From positions 1,123 through 14,573 of the forward strand of contig PKXI01000266.1 in the NCBI GenBank assembly GCA_003133425.1: 13,451 nt of DNA. Direction: 5' to 3'. Below the pieces are notes generated by a model. It did no database searches. It had not been told where the DNA came from and saw only the letters and a program-made list of their open reading frames with translations. Shown piece by piece: positions 1 to 6,421 of the stretch. The DNA comes from Acidobacteriaceae bacterium (GTDB lineage Bacteria; Acidobacteriota; Terriglobia; Terriglobales; Acidobacteriaceae). How positions within the stretch are numbered: position 1 is the first letter of the stretch; each line of letters begins with the position of its first letter. The position numbers and the translations under genes are program-made.

Positions 1-474
1 GTCCCCGGAATCGCCCTCCGCACCAGCTTCATCGTTGGCTTTCCGGGAGAATCCTCCGAAGACATAGCCCTCCTCGAAGACTTTGTGAAGGAAGCGAAGT
101 TCGACTGGCTGGGCGTCTTCAGCTACTCCGATGAAGAAGGTTCCAGTGCATTCTCGCTCGACTCGAAGATCCCCAAGCGCACCATCGAGTCTCGCAAGCG
201 CCGCCTGATGAAGCTGCAGCAGTCCATCAGCAAGCGCGCCAAGCAACTGTGGATCGGCCGCGAATTAGTCATTCTCGCCGAAGGCGAAAGCGATGAAACC
301 CCGCTCCTTTGGGAAGGCCGCACCCAGTTCCACGCCCCCGAAATCGACGGCAAAGTCTACATCAATGACTTCGGCGATTTGGAATCCCCAGAACCCGGCC
401 GCTTCTACAAAGCCGAAATCACCGAAGCCCACGAATATGACGTGGTGGCCCGCATCCTCTCCGGTCCGCTATAA
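1..474 (+). CDS. rimO: Ribosomal protein S12 methylthiotransferase RimO, C-terminal part (5' end outside window)
   Basis: The frame is open from base 1 and gives 157 residues ending at TAA 472-474; the N-terminal UPF0004 domain and the radical-SAM CxxxCxxC cluster lie upstream of the window. What is visible is the end of the radical SAM domain (RTSFIVGFPGE at residues 7-17, then an acidic helix and FDWLGVFSYSDEEGS), a basic linker rich in K and R, and a C-terminal TRAM domain (about residues 85-155) with the typical GRTQFHAPEIDGKVYI stretch. RimO is a radical SAM enzyme that methylthiolates the conserved Asp of ribosomal protein S12 and carries two iron-sulfur clusters. The relative MiaB is less likely, because the SYSDEEGS segment and the TRAM sequence follow the RimO pattern. 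The downstream methyltransferase follows after 38 bases, so the two may be cotranscribed. Confidence 0.93.
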   Translation, partial: VPGIALRTSFIVGFPGESSEDIALLEDFVKEAKFDWLGVFSYSDEEGSSAFSLDSKIPKRTIESRKRRLMKLQQSISKRAKQLWIGRELVILAEGESDETPLLWEGRTQFHAPEIDGKVYINDFGDLESPEPGRFYKAEITEAHEYDVVARILSGPL

Positions 475-512
475 ACTGAACGCGATCACTGAACAAAGAG
501 AGCTTGAACACC

Positions 513-1139
513 ATGCATGACAAGCCCTTCATCACCCCGCCCACTGAGTTGCCATCCATTGAAGCCCGCACTACCGAACTAGACTTTGGTATGGCCTCCG
601 AGCCCCGCACCGGCGCGCTGCTTCAAATCCTCGCCGCCTCCAAACCTGGGGGACGTCTGCTCGAGCTCGGCACGGGAACTGGCATCGCGACCTCCTGGCT
701 GCTCTCCGGCATGGATGCCGCCGCCACCCTCACGAGCGTCGACACCGACCCAAGCGTCCAGGCTGTAGCCCGCGAGTTCCTCGGCCACGACCCGCGCCTC
801 ACCTTGATCACTGAAGACGGCGCGACCTTTCTCCGGCGTCAACTCGCGCTCACTCCCCCACTACAATTTGATTTGATCTTTGCTGACGCCATCCCTGGAA
901 AATACGAGTGCGTCGACGAAGCCCTCGTACTCGTCGCCCCCGGCGGTTTTTATGTAATTGACGACATGCTCCCTCAGCCCAACTGGCCCGAGGACCACGC
1001 CGGAAAAATCCCTATCCTCCTCTACCGCCTGTCGGCCAATCCCCAGTTCCACATGGTCCCCTTGGTCTGGTCCAGCGGCGTCGCTGTCCTGGTGAGAAGA
1101 CCGCCAGCCTCCAAAGTCGGAAGTTCGTCCTTACTCTAG
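513..1139 (+). CDS. Class I SAM-dependent O-methyltransferase (COG4122-like)
   Basis: A 208-residue Rossmann-fold methyltransferase. Motif I is LELGTGTG (residues 50-57, SAM glycine loop). The acidic residue ending strand 2 is D77 in TSVDTDPS, and the post-motif strands are FDLIFADAIPGKY and GGFYVIDDMLPQ. The last two align in style with the DADK and DN metal/substrate segments of caffeoyl-CoA-type O-methyltransferases, but the first is changed to DAIPGK, so metal dependence is uncertain. The substrate is unknown. I place the start at ATG 513 because the purine run AAAGAGAG (495-502) lies 10 bases upstream; the in-frame TTG at 504 would sit one base from it and is less plausible. It follows rimO closely and may share its transcript. 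No signal peptide is seen, so it is presumably cytoplasmic. Confidence 0.85.
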   Translation: MHDKPFITPPTELPSIEARTTELDFGMASEPRTGALLQILAASKPGGRLLELGTGTGIATSWLLSGMDAAATLTSVDTDPSVQAVAREFLGHDPRLTLITEDGATFLRRQLALTPPLQFDLIFADAIPGKYECVDEALVLVAPGGFYVIDDMLPQPNWPEDHAGKIPILLYRLSANPQFHMVPLVWSSGVAVLVRRPPASKVGSSSLL

Positions 1140-1197
1140 TCTCCGGGCGATAAAAAACATTGCTGCGGTCTTAGCCAATGCCTGATAAACTGCGCCC

Positions 1198-2031
1198 ATG
1201 AAAAACCGGCTTCTCCCGACTTCCCTCGCTTCGGCCTGCCTTTTCACCATGATCGCAGGGCTTTCGTTTGCCGCGCCTTCCGCCGCTGCCCAGGACTGGG
1301 CCAAGCAAATACTCGTGAAATCGCCGCGCCATCAAGAATGGGTCAAGGTCACTTACGGCAGCCGCACGGTCAATACTTTTGTCGATTATCCGGAAGTGAG
1401 CCACAAGGCGCCGGTAGTTCTGCTCATCCACGAAATCTTTGGGCTATCCGACTGGGCGCGCAGCATGGCCGATGACCTGGCGGCTGCCGGATACATCGTC
1501 GTCGCGCCCGATCTGCTCTCCGGCTTCGGTCCTAATGGCGGCGACACCAGCGCCTTCCCCGACATGCCATCCATAACAAAAGCGGTTTCAGGGCTGGCCG
1601 CGGAAACTGTAACCGCCGATCTGAATGCGGTTGCCGATTATGCAAAGAAGCTGCCCGCAGCCAACGGCAAGCTGGCCGTCACTGGTTTCTGTTGGGGCGG
1701 CGGAAAGTCCTTTCAATTTGCCACACAGCGCAAGGACCTGAGCGCCGCATTCGTCTTTTATGGCCCTCCGCCGCAGACAGCAGACCTCGCAGGCATCACC
1801 GCGCCGGTGTATGGTTTCTACGCCGAAAACGACGCGCGCATAACTGCTACGGTCCCAGCCACAAAGGACGCAATGCAAGCCGCCGGCAAGAAATACGACC
1901 CGGTCATTTACGACGGTGCGGGGCATGGATTTATGCGTGCCGGCGAAGATCCGGGGAATTCGAATCCCGCGAATGTCACAGCGCGGCAAAAGGGTCTGGC
2001 GCGGCTGGAAACGCTCCTGAAGACCATGTAA
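1198..2031 (+). CDS. Secreted dienelactone hydrolase family protein
   Basis: A 277-residue alpha/beta hydrolase of the dienelactone hydrolase family. Residues 1-31 form a Sec signal peptide (basic MKNR, hydrophobic stretch, then AAPSAAA before Q32), so the enzyme probably acts in the periplasm or outside. All the hallmark residues of carboxymethylenebutenolidase are present: E79 in IHEIFG, the nucleophile C165 in GFCWGGG, D212 in AENDAR and H243 in GAGHGF. The family hydrolyses lactone or ester bonds; the usual DLH is cytosolic and shorter, and exported versions generally have no assigned substrate. No Shine-Dalgarno sequence is visible before ATG 1198 (CTGCGCCC precedes it). A GATAAA hexamer at 1184-1189 would place transcription start almost on the ATG, so a leaderless message is possible. 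It converges with nagA across 40 bases. Confidence 0.88.
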   Translation: MKNRLLPTSLASACLFTMIAGLSFAAPSAAAQDWAKQILVKSPRHQEWVKVTYGSRTVNTFVDYPEVSHKAPVVLLIHEIFGLSDWARSMADDLAAAGYIVVAPDLLSGFGPNGGDTSAFPDMPSITKAVSGLAAETVTADLNAVADYAKKLPAANGKLAVTGFCWGGGKSFQFATQRKDLSAAFVFYGPPPQTADLAGITAPVYGFYAENDARITATVPATKDAMQAAGKKYDPVIYDGAGHGFMRAGEDPGNSNPANVTARQKGLARLETLLKTM

Positions 2032-2040
2032 CCGGGTGCG

Positions 2041-2064
2041 CCGGGTCTCACCTTTGGGGCCCGG
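2041..2064. terminator. Possible weak hairpin between convergent genes
   Basis: CCGGG (2041-2045) can pair with CCCGG (2060-2064) around a 14-base loop in the 40-base space between the convergent hydrolase and nagA genes. There is no T tract on either side, so intrinsic termination is only a guess from its location. Confidence 0.2.
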
Positions 2065-2071
2065 AAATCAC

Positions 2072-2983
2072 TCACTGCTCCCCGATTGCCCTCCGCGGGT
2101 TCCCATCCACAAGCATCCGCGCACTCTCCTCTCCAAGTCCCAGCTTCTCCTTCAGATTCCTGAAGCTCTCATACATGGTGGTTGTCGAGCCAACCAGGTG
2201 TGATCCATCAGGAGAACGCGCAATCCCATCTTCGCCAATCTTCAAATCCCATCGCCCCAATCGATAACTCCCCGGCCCCAGTCCTGCGGCGGAGATAGCG
2301 TCTGTAACTACAATCGATTTATCTGTTCCAACTAAATCCAAGTAATTCTTCAGCGCAAAAAACGGAATATGCGCCCCATCCGCGATGAAGCAAACCCATA
2401 GCCGCTCACGGAGACTCAATACTCGACTCAGGATATTGTCGTGACGAGGAAGGTTCAGCGGGCATCCATTTCCAAAATGCGTAAACATCGTTAGTCCGGA
2501 ATCAATGGCTGCACTCAACTCATCGAGCGACGCATTGGTGTGCCCGGCTGATACCACAATGTTACTTTTTGCAAGCATCCGAGTAATTCCAAGCCCTGGG
2601 TCCTGCTCCGGTGCCAGTGTAACCAGCCGCGTCAACCCGTTCGCCGCATCAAGCAGTCGTTGCATTGCCGGCTTATCTGCCTTGGTCACGGCATCTGCTG
2701 GATGTGCGCCCCTAAAACCCTCCGCGGGGTTGATAAACGGCCCCTCGATGTGAAATCCGCGCATGATCTGCCGCAACGAATGCACCCTCTCGCGCAGTTT
2801 CACCACTGCCTGCAGCCGCGCCTCCATCGCCGCCAGCCGATCCGTAATGATCGTCACCAGAATCCCATCAACGCCCTCGCTCGCCAGCCGCGCGCACACC
2901 TCATCCACTCGCTCCGCATCAAGTCCGTCGCCGTTGAAGTCCACCCCGGCGTACCCATTCACCTGCAAATCAAGAAATCTCAT
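2072..2983 (-). CDS. nagA: NagA-like N-acetylglucosamine-6-phosphate deacetylase, short form
   Basis: A 303-residue amidohydrolase matching NagA, which removes acetate from GlcNAc-6-phosphate in amino-sugar and peptidoglycan recycling. Recognisable in order are LQVNG (6-10, near the start), the metal-ligand Glu E80 in HIEGPF, H148 in SAGHTNA, H169 in THFGNG, substrate-side H205 in ADGAHI and catalytic D228 in VVTDAI. Usual NagA proteins are about 380 residues and begin about 50 residues earlier with part of a beta-sandwich. This one starts directly at the first barrel strand and stops at NPRRAIGEQ, before the closing sandwich strands, so it is a barrel-only form. The start at ATG 2983 fits the homology. 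The frame stays open upstream to 3166, but that extension is poor in similarity. A GAGGG lies 13 bases upstream of the ATG and an AGG is nearer. No kinase or transport neighbours for amino sugars are seen. Confidence 0.85.
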   Translation of the reverse strand: MRFLDLQVNGYAGVDFNGDGLDAERVDEVCARLASEGVDGILVTIITDRLAAMEARLQAVVKLRERVHSLRQIMRGFHIEGPFINPAEGFRGAHPADAVTKADKPAMQRLLDAANGLTRLVTLAPEQDPGLGITRMLAKSNIVVSAGHTNASLDELSAAIDSGLTMFTHFGNGCPLNLPRHDNILSRVLSLRERLWVCFIADGAHIPFFALKNYLDLVGTDKSIVVTDAISAAGLGPGSYRLGRWDLKIGEDGIARSPDGSHLVGSTTTMYESFRNLKEKLGLGEESARMLVDGNPRRAIGEQ

Positions 2984-3489
2984 CGAACCTAAGTTCCCTC
3001 GGGAATTCAAGAGAAAAAGCAGAAGCCTCGAAAGGATGCGGCTTTTGTCCAAGAAGGAATTATCGCTCCTCAGCCGGCAGTCGAATCGTCCCTCGCTGGC
3101 GCCGAGTAATGACGGTGGAATTAGAAACCGATGCCTAAAGAACCGGAATTCATCTACTTGCACCAAGAGCCGTTAACCACAAAAGTGTTATTTCTCCTGG
3201 TGCGGTTTCGATCTAGCATGGGGATCAGAAGTATGCTCCTGTTTCCTTACCCAACAAGTTGAATTTCTGCTTGATTGAGAGGACTTTGGATGTATTGCTC
3301 GGGTAAGGCGGAGGAACATCCACTCGAACTAATGGATTTGACGATGCCTCATCAATCCGTCGAATTATGCCGCGGGTGCTTGGGCACTTGATTCTTACCT
3401 AACCGACACCGCTCCCTCGATGTTATGTGATCCGATTGATGAAATGGTCCATCGCTTCATCGGGCGCATAGAAAATGGAGTCCTCCTGA
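2984..3489. other. Intergenic region between divergent nagA and asnB
   Basis: About 500 bases with no long gene. It must hold the promoters of nagA (leftward) and asnB (rightward), but I cannot assign convincing -35/-10 pairs. Supported content is the candidate small ORF at 3290-3391 and a short inverted repeat, GATGAA (3438-3443) with TTCATC (3456-3461), 28 bases before the asnB start. Confidence 0.5.
3290..3391 (+). CDS. Candidate small protein (33 residues) upstream of asnB
   Basis: ATG 3290 opens a 33-codon frame ending at TGA 3389-3391. It is preceded by GAGAGGA (3277-3283) at a spacing of six bases, which is an excellent ribosome binding site for such a short frame. The peptide has three cysteines (C3, C28, C31, the last two as CRGC), is acidic in the middle and has no signal peptide or membrane segment. 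I do not recognise a family. Third-position GC is only about 56 percent, lower than in the neighbouring genes, which argues for caution. It ends 98 bases before asnB and could be a small protein, a leader peptide or chance. It has no Asn codons, so it is not an obvious asparagine attenuator. Confidence 0.3.
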   Translation: MYCSGKAEEHPLELMDLTMPHQSVELCRGCLGT

Positions 3490-5193
3490 ATGTGCGGCAT
3501 TCTCGCTATCCTCAAACTCGATCCTGCCCTCACCAATTACGCGGATCTGCGTAACCAAGCTCTGGCTCTGGCCAAGAAGGTTCGCCACCGCGGTCCCGAC
3601 TGGAGCGGAATTTACGGCGATGATCAGGCCATTATCGCGCACGAGCGGCTTAGCATCGTTGATGTGGAGCATGGCGCACAGCCGTTGATTGATCGTCAAA
3701 ACGGCAATGTCCTGGCAGTGAACGGCGAAATCTACAACCACAGGGAATTGCGTCAGGAACTGAAGCGGCCCCACGATTTCCAGACCTCGTCGGATTGCGA
3801 AGTCCTCCTCTACCTTTATGATGAAAGCTCTCCCCGGGAATTTCTTAATCGCTTGAACGGGATTTTTGCGTTCGTGCTCTACGACCCAACGCGGAAGACC
3901 TTCCTCGTTGCCCGCGACCCCATCGGGGTAAATCCTCTTTATGTCGGTTGGGACCGCCAGGAAAATTTCTACGTCGCTTCAGAGATGAAAGCCCTTGTCG
4001 GCGTCTGCGAGCGCATTCGAGAATTTCCTCCGGGACACTACTTCCTGGGGCATGAAGCAGAAAAGGGATTTCAGAAATATTACGAGCCTGCATGGGCAGA
4101 ACCTGGCTTCTACCCATCAGAGCCGTACGATTCGTCGCGGTTACGATCGGCTCTGGAAGCCGCCGTTCACCGGCAACTTATGTGTGATGTTCCCTACGGC
4201 GTGCTCATTTCCGGCGGTGTCGATTCTTCCGTTGTGGCCGCGGTCGCAGCCAAATTCAGCGCCAAGCGTGTGGATGAGGATGATCGCGTGGCAGCCTGGT
4301 GGCCCCGGTTGCATTCTTTCGCCATTGGCCTGGAAGGTGCGCCCGATCTGCTGGCGGCCCGTGGCGTGGCCAAGTACATAGGGTCCGTCCATCATGAGAT
4401 CCTCTTCACGGTGCAGGAAGGGCTCGATGCCTTGTCGGACGTCATCTATCACCTGGAGTCGTTCGACGTCACCAGCATTCGTGCCTCAACGCCCATGTAC
4501 CTACTTATGCGGAAGATCCGTGCCATGGGCATCAAGATGATTCTTTCCGGTGAGGGAGCGGACGAAATTTTCGGCGGTTATCTCTACTTCCACAAGGCCC
4601 CGAACGGTCGCGAACTGCACGAGGAAACCGTCCGCAAACTCCAGAAACTCCACCTTTATGACTGCGCTCGCGCCAACAAGACTTCCGCGGCCTGGGGAGT
4701 CGAGGCGCGCGTCCCCTTCTTGGATCGCGAATTCCTGGACGTGGCTATGATGCTCGATCCGGAGGTCAAACTTCCGCGTAACGCAGCCCATGTGCGCCCC
4801 ATAGAAAAATGGCCTCTGCGCAAAGCCTTCGAAGGGTATATCCCCGAAAATGTGTTGTGGCGGCAGAAGGAACAATTCTCCGACGGTGTTGGGTATAACT
4901 GGATTAATCAGCTCAAGGCCACGGCCGAGAGCATCATCTCCGATGCAATGATGTCTGGCGCCCCAGAACGTTTCCCGGTCAAGACTCCCGCGACCAAGGA
5001 AGCCTATTTCTACCGCCAGCTTTTCGAGCAGCATTTCCCAAGCGCAACGGCGATCAACTGTGTGCCTTGGGAGCGCAGTGTTGCTTGCAGCACAGAGACC
5101 GCGCTCAAGTGGGATGCAGCTTTCCAGAACATGGTTGACCCTTCGGGAAGAGCTGTGATGGACGTGCATGCCGAGGCTTATAAACTGGCTTAA
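3490..5193 (+). CDS. asnB: Asparagine synthetase B (glutamine-hydrolysing)
   Basis: A complete 567-residue enzyme that makes asparagine from aspartate, ATP and glutamine. The mature N-terminal nucleophile is C2 (MCGILAIL), followed by the class II glutaminase domain with RHRGPDWSGIY, HERLSIVD and AVNGEIYNHREL. The synthetase domain has the ATP pyrophosphatase loop SGGVDSS (241-247), LHSFAIGL, HHEILFTVQEGLDA, SGEGADEIFGGYLYFHKAP and the long GVEARVPFLDREFLDVAM segment. Sequence and length follow the E. coli/plant AsnB type closely, including the C-terminal VACSTETALKWD and DPSGRAV stretches, so this is a housekeeping enzyme and not a lasso-peptide cyclase or other secondary-metabolism homologue. 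GGAG (3477-3480) lies nine bases before ATG 3490. It stands alone, with long spacers on both sides. Confidence 0.97.
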   Translation: MCGILAILKLDPALTNYADLRNQALALAKKVRHRGPDWSGIYGDDQAIIAHERLSIVDVEHGAQPLIDRQNGNVLAVNGEIYNHRELRQELKRPHDFQTSSDCEVLLYLYDESSPREFLNRLNGIFAFVLYDPTRKTFLVARDPIGVNPLYVGWDRQENFYVASEMKALVGVCERIREFPPGHYFLGHEAEKGFQKYYEPAWAEPGFYPSEPYDSSRLRSALEAAVHRQLMCDVPYGVLISGGVDSSVVAAVAAKFSAKRVDEDDRVAAWWPRLHSFAIGLEGAPDLLAARGVAKYIGSVHHEILFTVQEGLDALSDVIYHLESFDVTSIRASTPMYLLMRKIRAMGIKMILSGEGADEIFGGYLYFHKAPNGRELHEETVRKLQKLHLYDCARANKTSAAWGVEARVPFLDREFLDVAMMLDPEVKLPRNAAHVRPIEKWPLRKAFEGYIPENVLWRQKEQFSDGVGYNWINQLKATAESIISDAMMSGAPERFPVKTPATKEAYFYRQLFEQHFPSATAINCVPWERSVACSTETALKWDAAFQNMVDPSGRAVMDVHAEAYKLA

Positions 5194-5206
5194 GCTTTGA
5201 TCCGAA

Positions 5207-5227
5207 GGCTGGGAATGGTAGCCAGCC
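5207..5227 (+). terminator. Hairpin 13 bases after asnB
   Basis: GGCTGG (5207-5212) pairs perfectly with CCAGCC (5222-5227) around a nine-base loop just past the asnB stop. No T run follows, so it is at best a weak or factor-assisted terminator, or a 3' end-protecting stem. Confidence 0.3.
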
Positions 5228-5408
5228 GGTCGTGCCTTGCTCGAACAAATTCGTCGCAGGTCCGAAGGGCTACTTCCGGTGAATGGACCGTGCCTATCAG
5301 GGAAGTGAAACCAGGCAACTTTTGCTTGACCAGGGTATGATCCCGGCAGTTCCGCCCAAGTCGAACAGATATACTCCGTGAAAGTGCGTGCGCTTTACAG
5401 GAAGCGCA

Positions 5409-5569
5409 ATGAATTCGAGCGGCACTTCCGCAGACTTTAAGGGATCTGCCGCATTTTCTCCCGCTCCGAACTGCTTGATTTTGTTTTCCTTACCTTCCTC
5501 TACTTCACGCTGATTGTTGGAGCCCCGGGGTTTATTGCGAATAAGCCCTGGATCATCCTGCCAACTTGA
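5409..5569 (+). pseudogene. Apparent frameshifted small single-pass membrane protein
   Basis: ATG 5409 is preceded by AGGAAG (5399-5404) at four bases and starts MNSSGTSADFKGSAAFS. A different frame, open 5441-5566 with stop TGA 5567-5569, encodes SRSELLDFVFLTFLYFTLIV and continues GAPGFIANKPWIILPT. That is a well-formed hydrophobic segment of about 20 residues followed by a polar tail. Joining the two needs one frame change between about 5441 and 5468 and would give a protein of about 52 residues with a soluble N-terminus and one membrane span. I read this as a decayed gene or a sequencing indel; chance is not excluded. The family is not recognised. Confidence 0.35.
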
Positions 5570-5668
5570 CCGTCAGTTCCAGGCACTCTGACTCAATGTC
5601 CCATCCGCAGCGCAGAGCCTAGTACCATTATGAGTGAAGGGTGGCTCTCGAACCCCGCAATAACTCCC

Positions 5669-5899
5669 ATGCCTGCCAAGAAAAAATCCGTCAAGCTCCT
5701 GCGCTGCCCCACTTGCGGCATGCTCGTCCGCATGACTGACGAAGACTTCCCTTTCTGTTCCGACCGCTGCCGCAAGATCGATCTCGGCAAGTGGGCCATG
5801 GGCGTCTACAAGATCAGTTCCCCTATCCTCGACCCCGAAGTCCTCGAAGATCTAGGCGAATTCGGCGGCAGCCGGCGCGGGGACTCCGATGACGAATAA
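5669..5899 (+). CDS. yacG: YacG family zinc-finger protein (DNA gyrase inhibitor)
   Basis: A 76-residue protein with the YacG zinc finger: C13 and C16 in LLRCPTCG, C30 and C34 in PFCSDRCRKIDLGKW, then the GVYKI segment and an acidic tail ending DSDDE. In E. coli YacG binds GyrB and inhibits gyrase; the protein here has all four zinc-binding cysteines. I chose ATG 5669 because it gives a family-like N-terminus just before the finger. The in-frame ATG at 5630 would add 13 unconserved residues, and neither start has a clear ribosome binding site. The gene overlaps pgpA by 11 bases, so the two are almost certainly translated from one message. Confidence 0.85.
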   Translation: MPAKKKSVKLLRCPTCGMLVRMTDEDFPFCSDRCRKIDLGKWAMGVYKISSPILDPEVLEDLGEFGGSRRGDSDDE

Positions 5900-6401
5900 T
5901 CACTCCCCCAATACATCCCACCAAAACAAGAAAAAGACCCTTTGGGCCTTCGCCATAGCCACCTTCTTCGGCGCCGGCTACGGCAAGCCCGGTCCCGGCA
6001 CCTGGGGCTCGGTGGCTGCGGTCCTCCTATGGGGCGCCTACGCTTGGGGTCTCCGTCCCACGCCGGGCACACTCTTCCTCATCCTACTCGCCGGCATCGC
6101 TCTCTCAATCGTGGTCGGTGTGCCCGCCGCCACCATCGTCGCTCGCGAATCAGGCCGTAAAGACCCCCAGCTCGTCGTCATCGACGAGGTTGCCGGTCAG
6201 TGGATTGCCTTGCTCGGTTGTCCTTTCGATCTTCGCCACGCGGCAATCGCCCTCGTCCTCTTCCGCCTCTTCGACATCACCAAGCCCTTCCCGGCCCGTC
6301 AGCTTGAAAGCTTGCCCGGCGGCTGGGGCATCGTCTTCGATGATGTGGCCGCGGGGCTGTATGCTTGGGGTATAGCAGCTTTGCTGCGCATCTGGTTCTA
6401 A
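5889..6401 (+). CDS. pgpA: Phosphatidylglycerophosphatase A
   Basis: A 170-residue integral membrane phosphatase that converts phosphatidylglycerol phosphate to phosphatidylglycerol, the last step of PG synthesis. The PgpA signatures are all present: GAGYGKPGPGTWGS (28-41), DPQLVVIDEVAGQW (92-105), LFRLFDITKPFPARQLE (124-140) and FDDVAAGLYA (150-159). The acidic residues in the second and fourth motifs are the expected metal and phosphate site. Hydrophobic stretches at about 40-55, 60-80, 105-127 and 153-168 fit four membrane spans. ATG 5889 lies inside the end of yacG, with GGGGA a few bases before it, which points to translational coupling. The next gene starts 20 bases after its stop. Confidence 0.94.
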   Translation: MTNNHSPNTSHQNKKKTLWAFAIATFFGAGYGKPGPGTWGSVAAVLLWGAYAWGLRPTPGTLFLILLAGIALSIVVGVPAATIVARESGRKDPQLVVIDEVAGQWIALLGCPFDLRHAAIALVLFRLFDITKPFPARQLESLPGGWGIVFDDVAAGLYAWGIAALLRIWF

Positions 6402-6421
6402 GCCGCAAATCTGGAATTGAT

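Larger units (their letters stand above)
5194..5668. other. Intergenic region between asnB and yacG
   Basis: This spacer of about 475 bases has no intact gene of normal size. It contains the post-asnB hairpin and the apparent remnant membrane mini-protein at 5409-5569. A TATACT hexamer at 5370-5375 resembles a -10 box 39 bases before ATG 5409, but no matching -35 is evident. No promoter for the yacG run can be assigned. Confidence 0.45.

Noticed and set aside
3187..3264. GTG-started 25-codon hydrophobic frame before the small ORF
   Set aside because: No ribosome binding site and no conserved look; too short to support.
4501..5169. Open frame of 222 codons antisense to asnB
   Set aside because: It lies wholly inside the conserved asparagine synthetase domain and has no motif of its own.
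3490..5193. asnB as a lasso-peptide or secondary-metabolism cyclase with the upstream ORF as precursor
   Set aside because: The protein keeps C2 and the whole glutaminase domain and follows the AsnB type throughout; no leader peptidase, RRE or transporter gene is nearby.
6365..6421. Earlier ATG for the propeller protein, inside pgpA
   Set aside because: The extra 19 residues are the out-of-frame end of pgpA and have no domain-like features; ATG 6422 is better placed.
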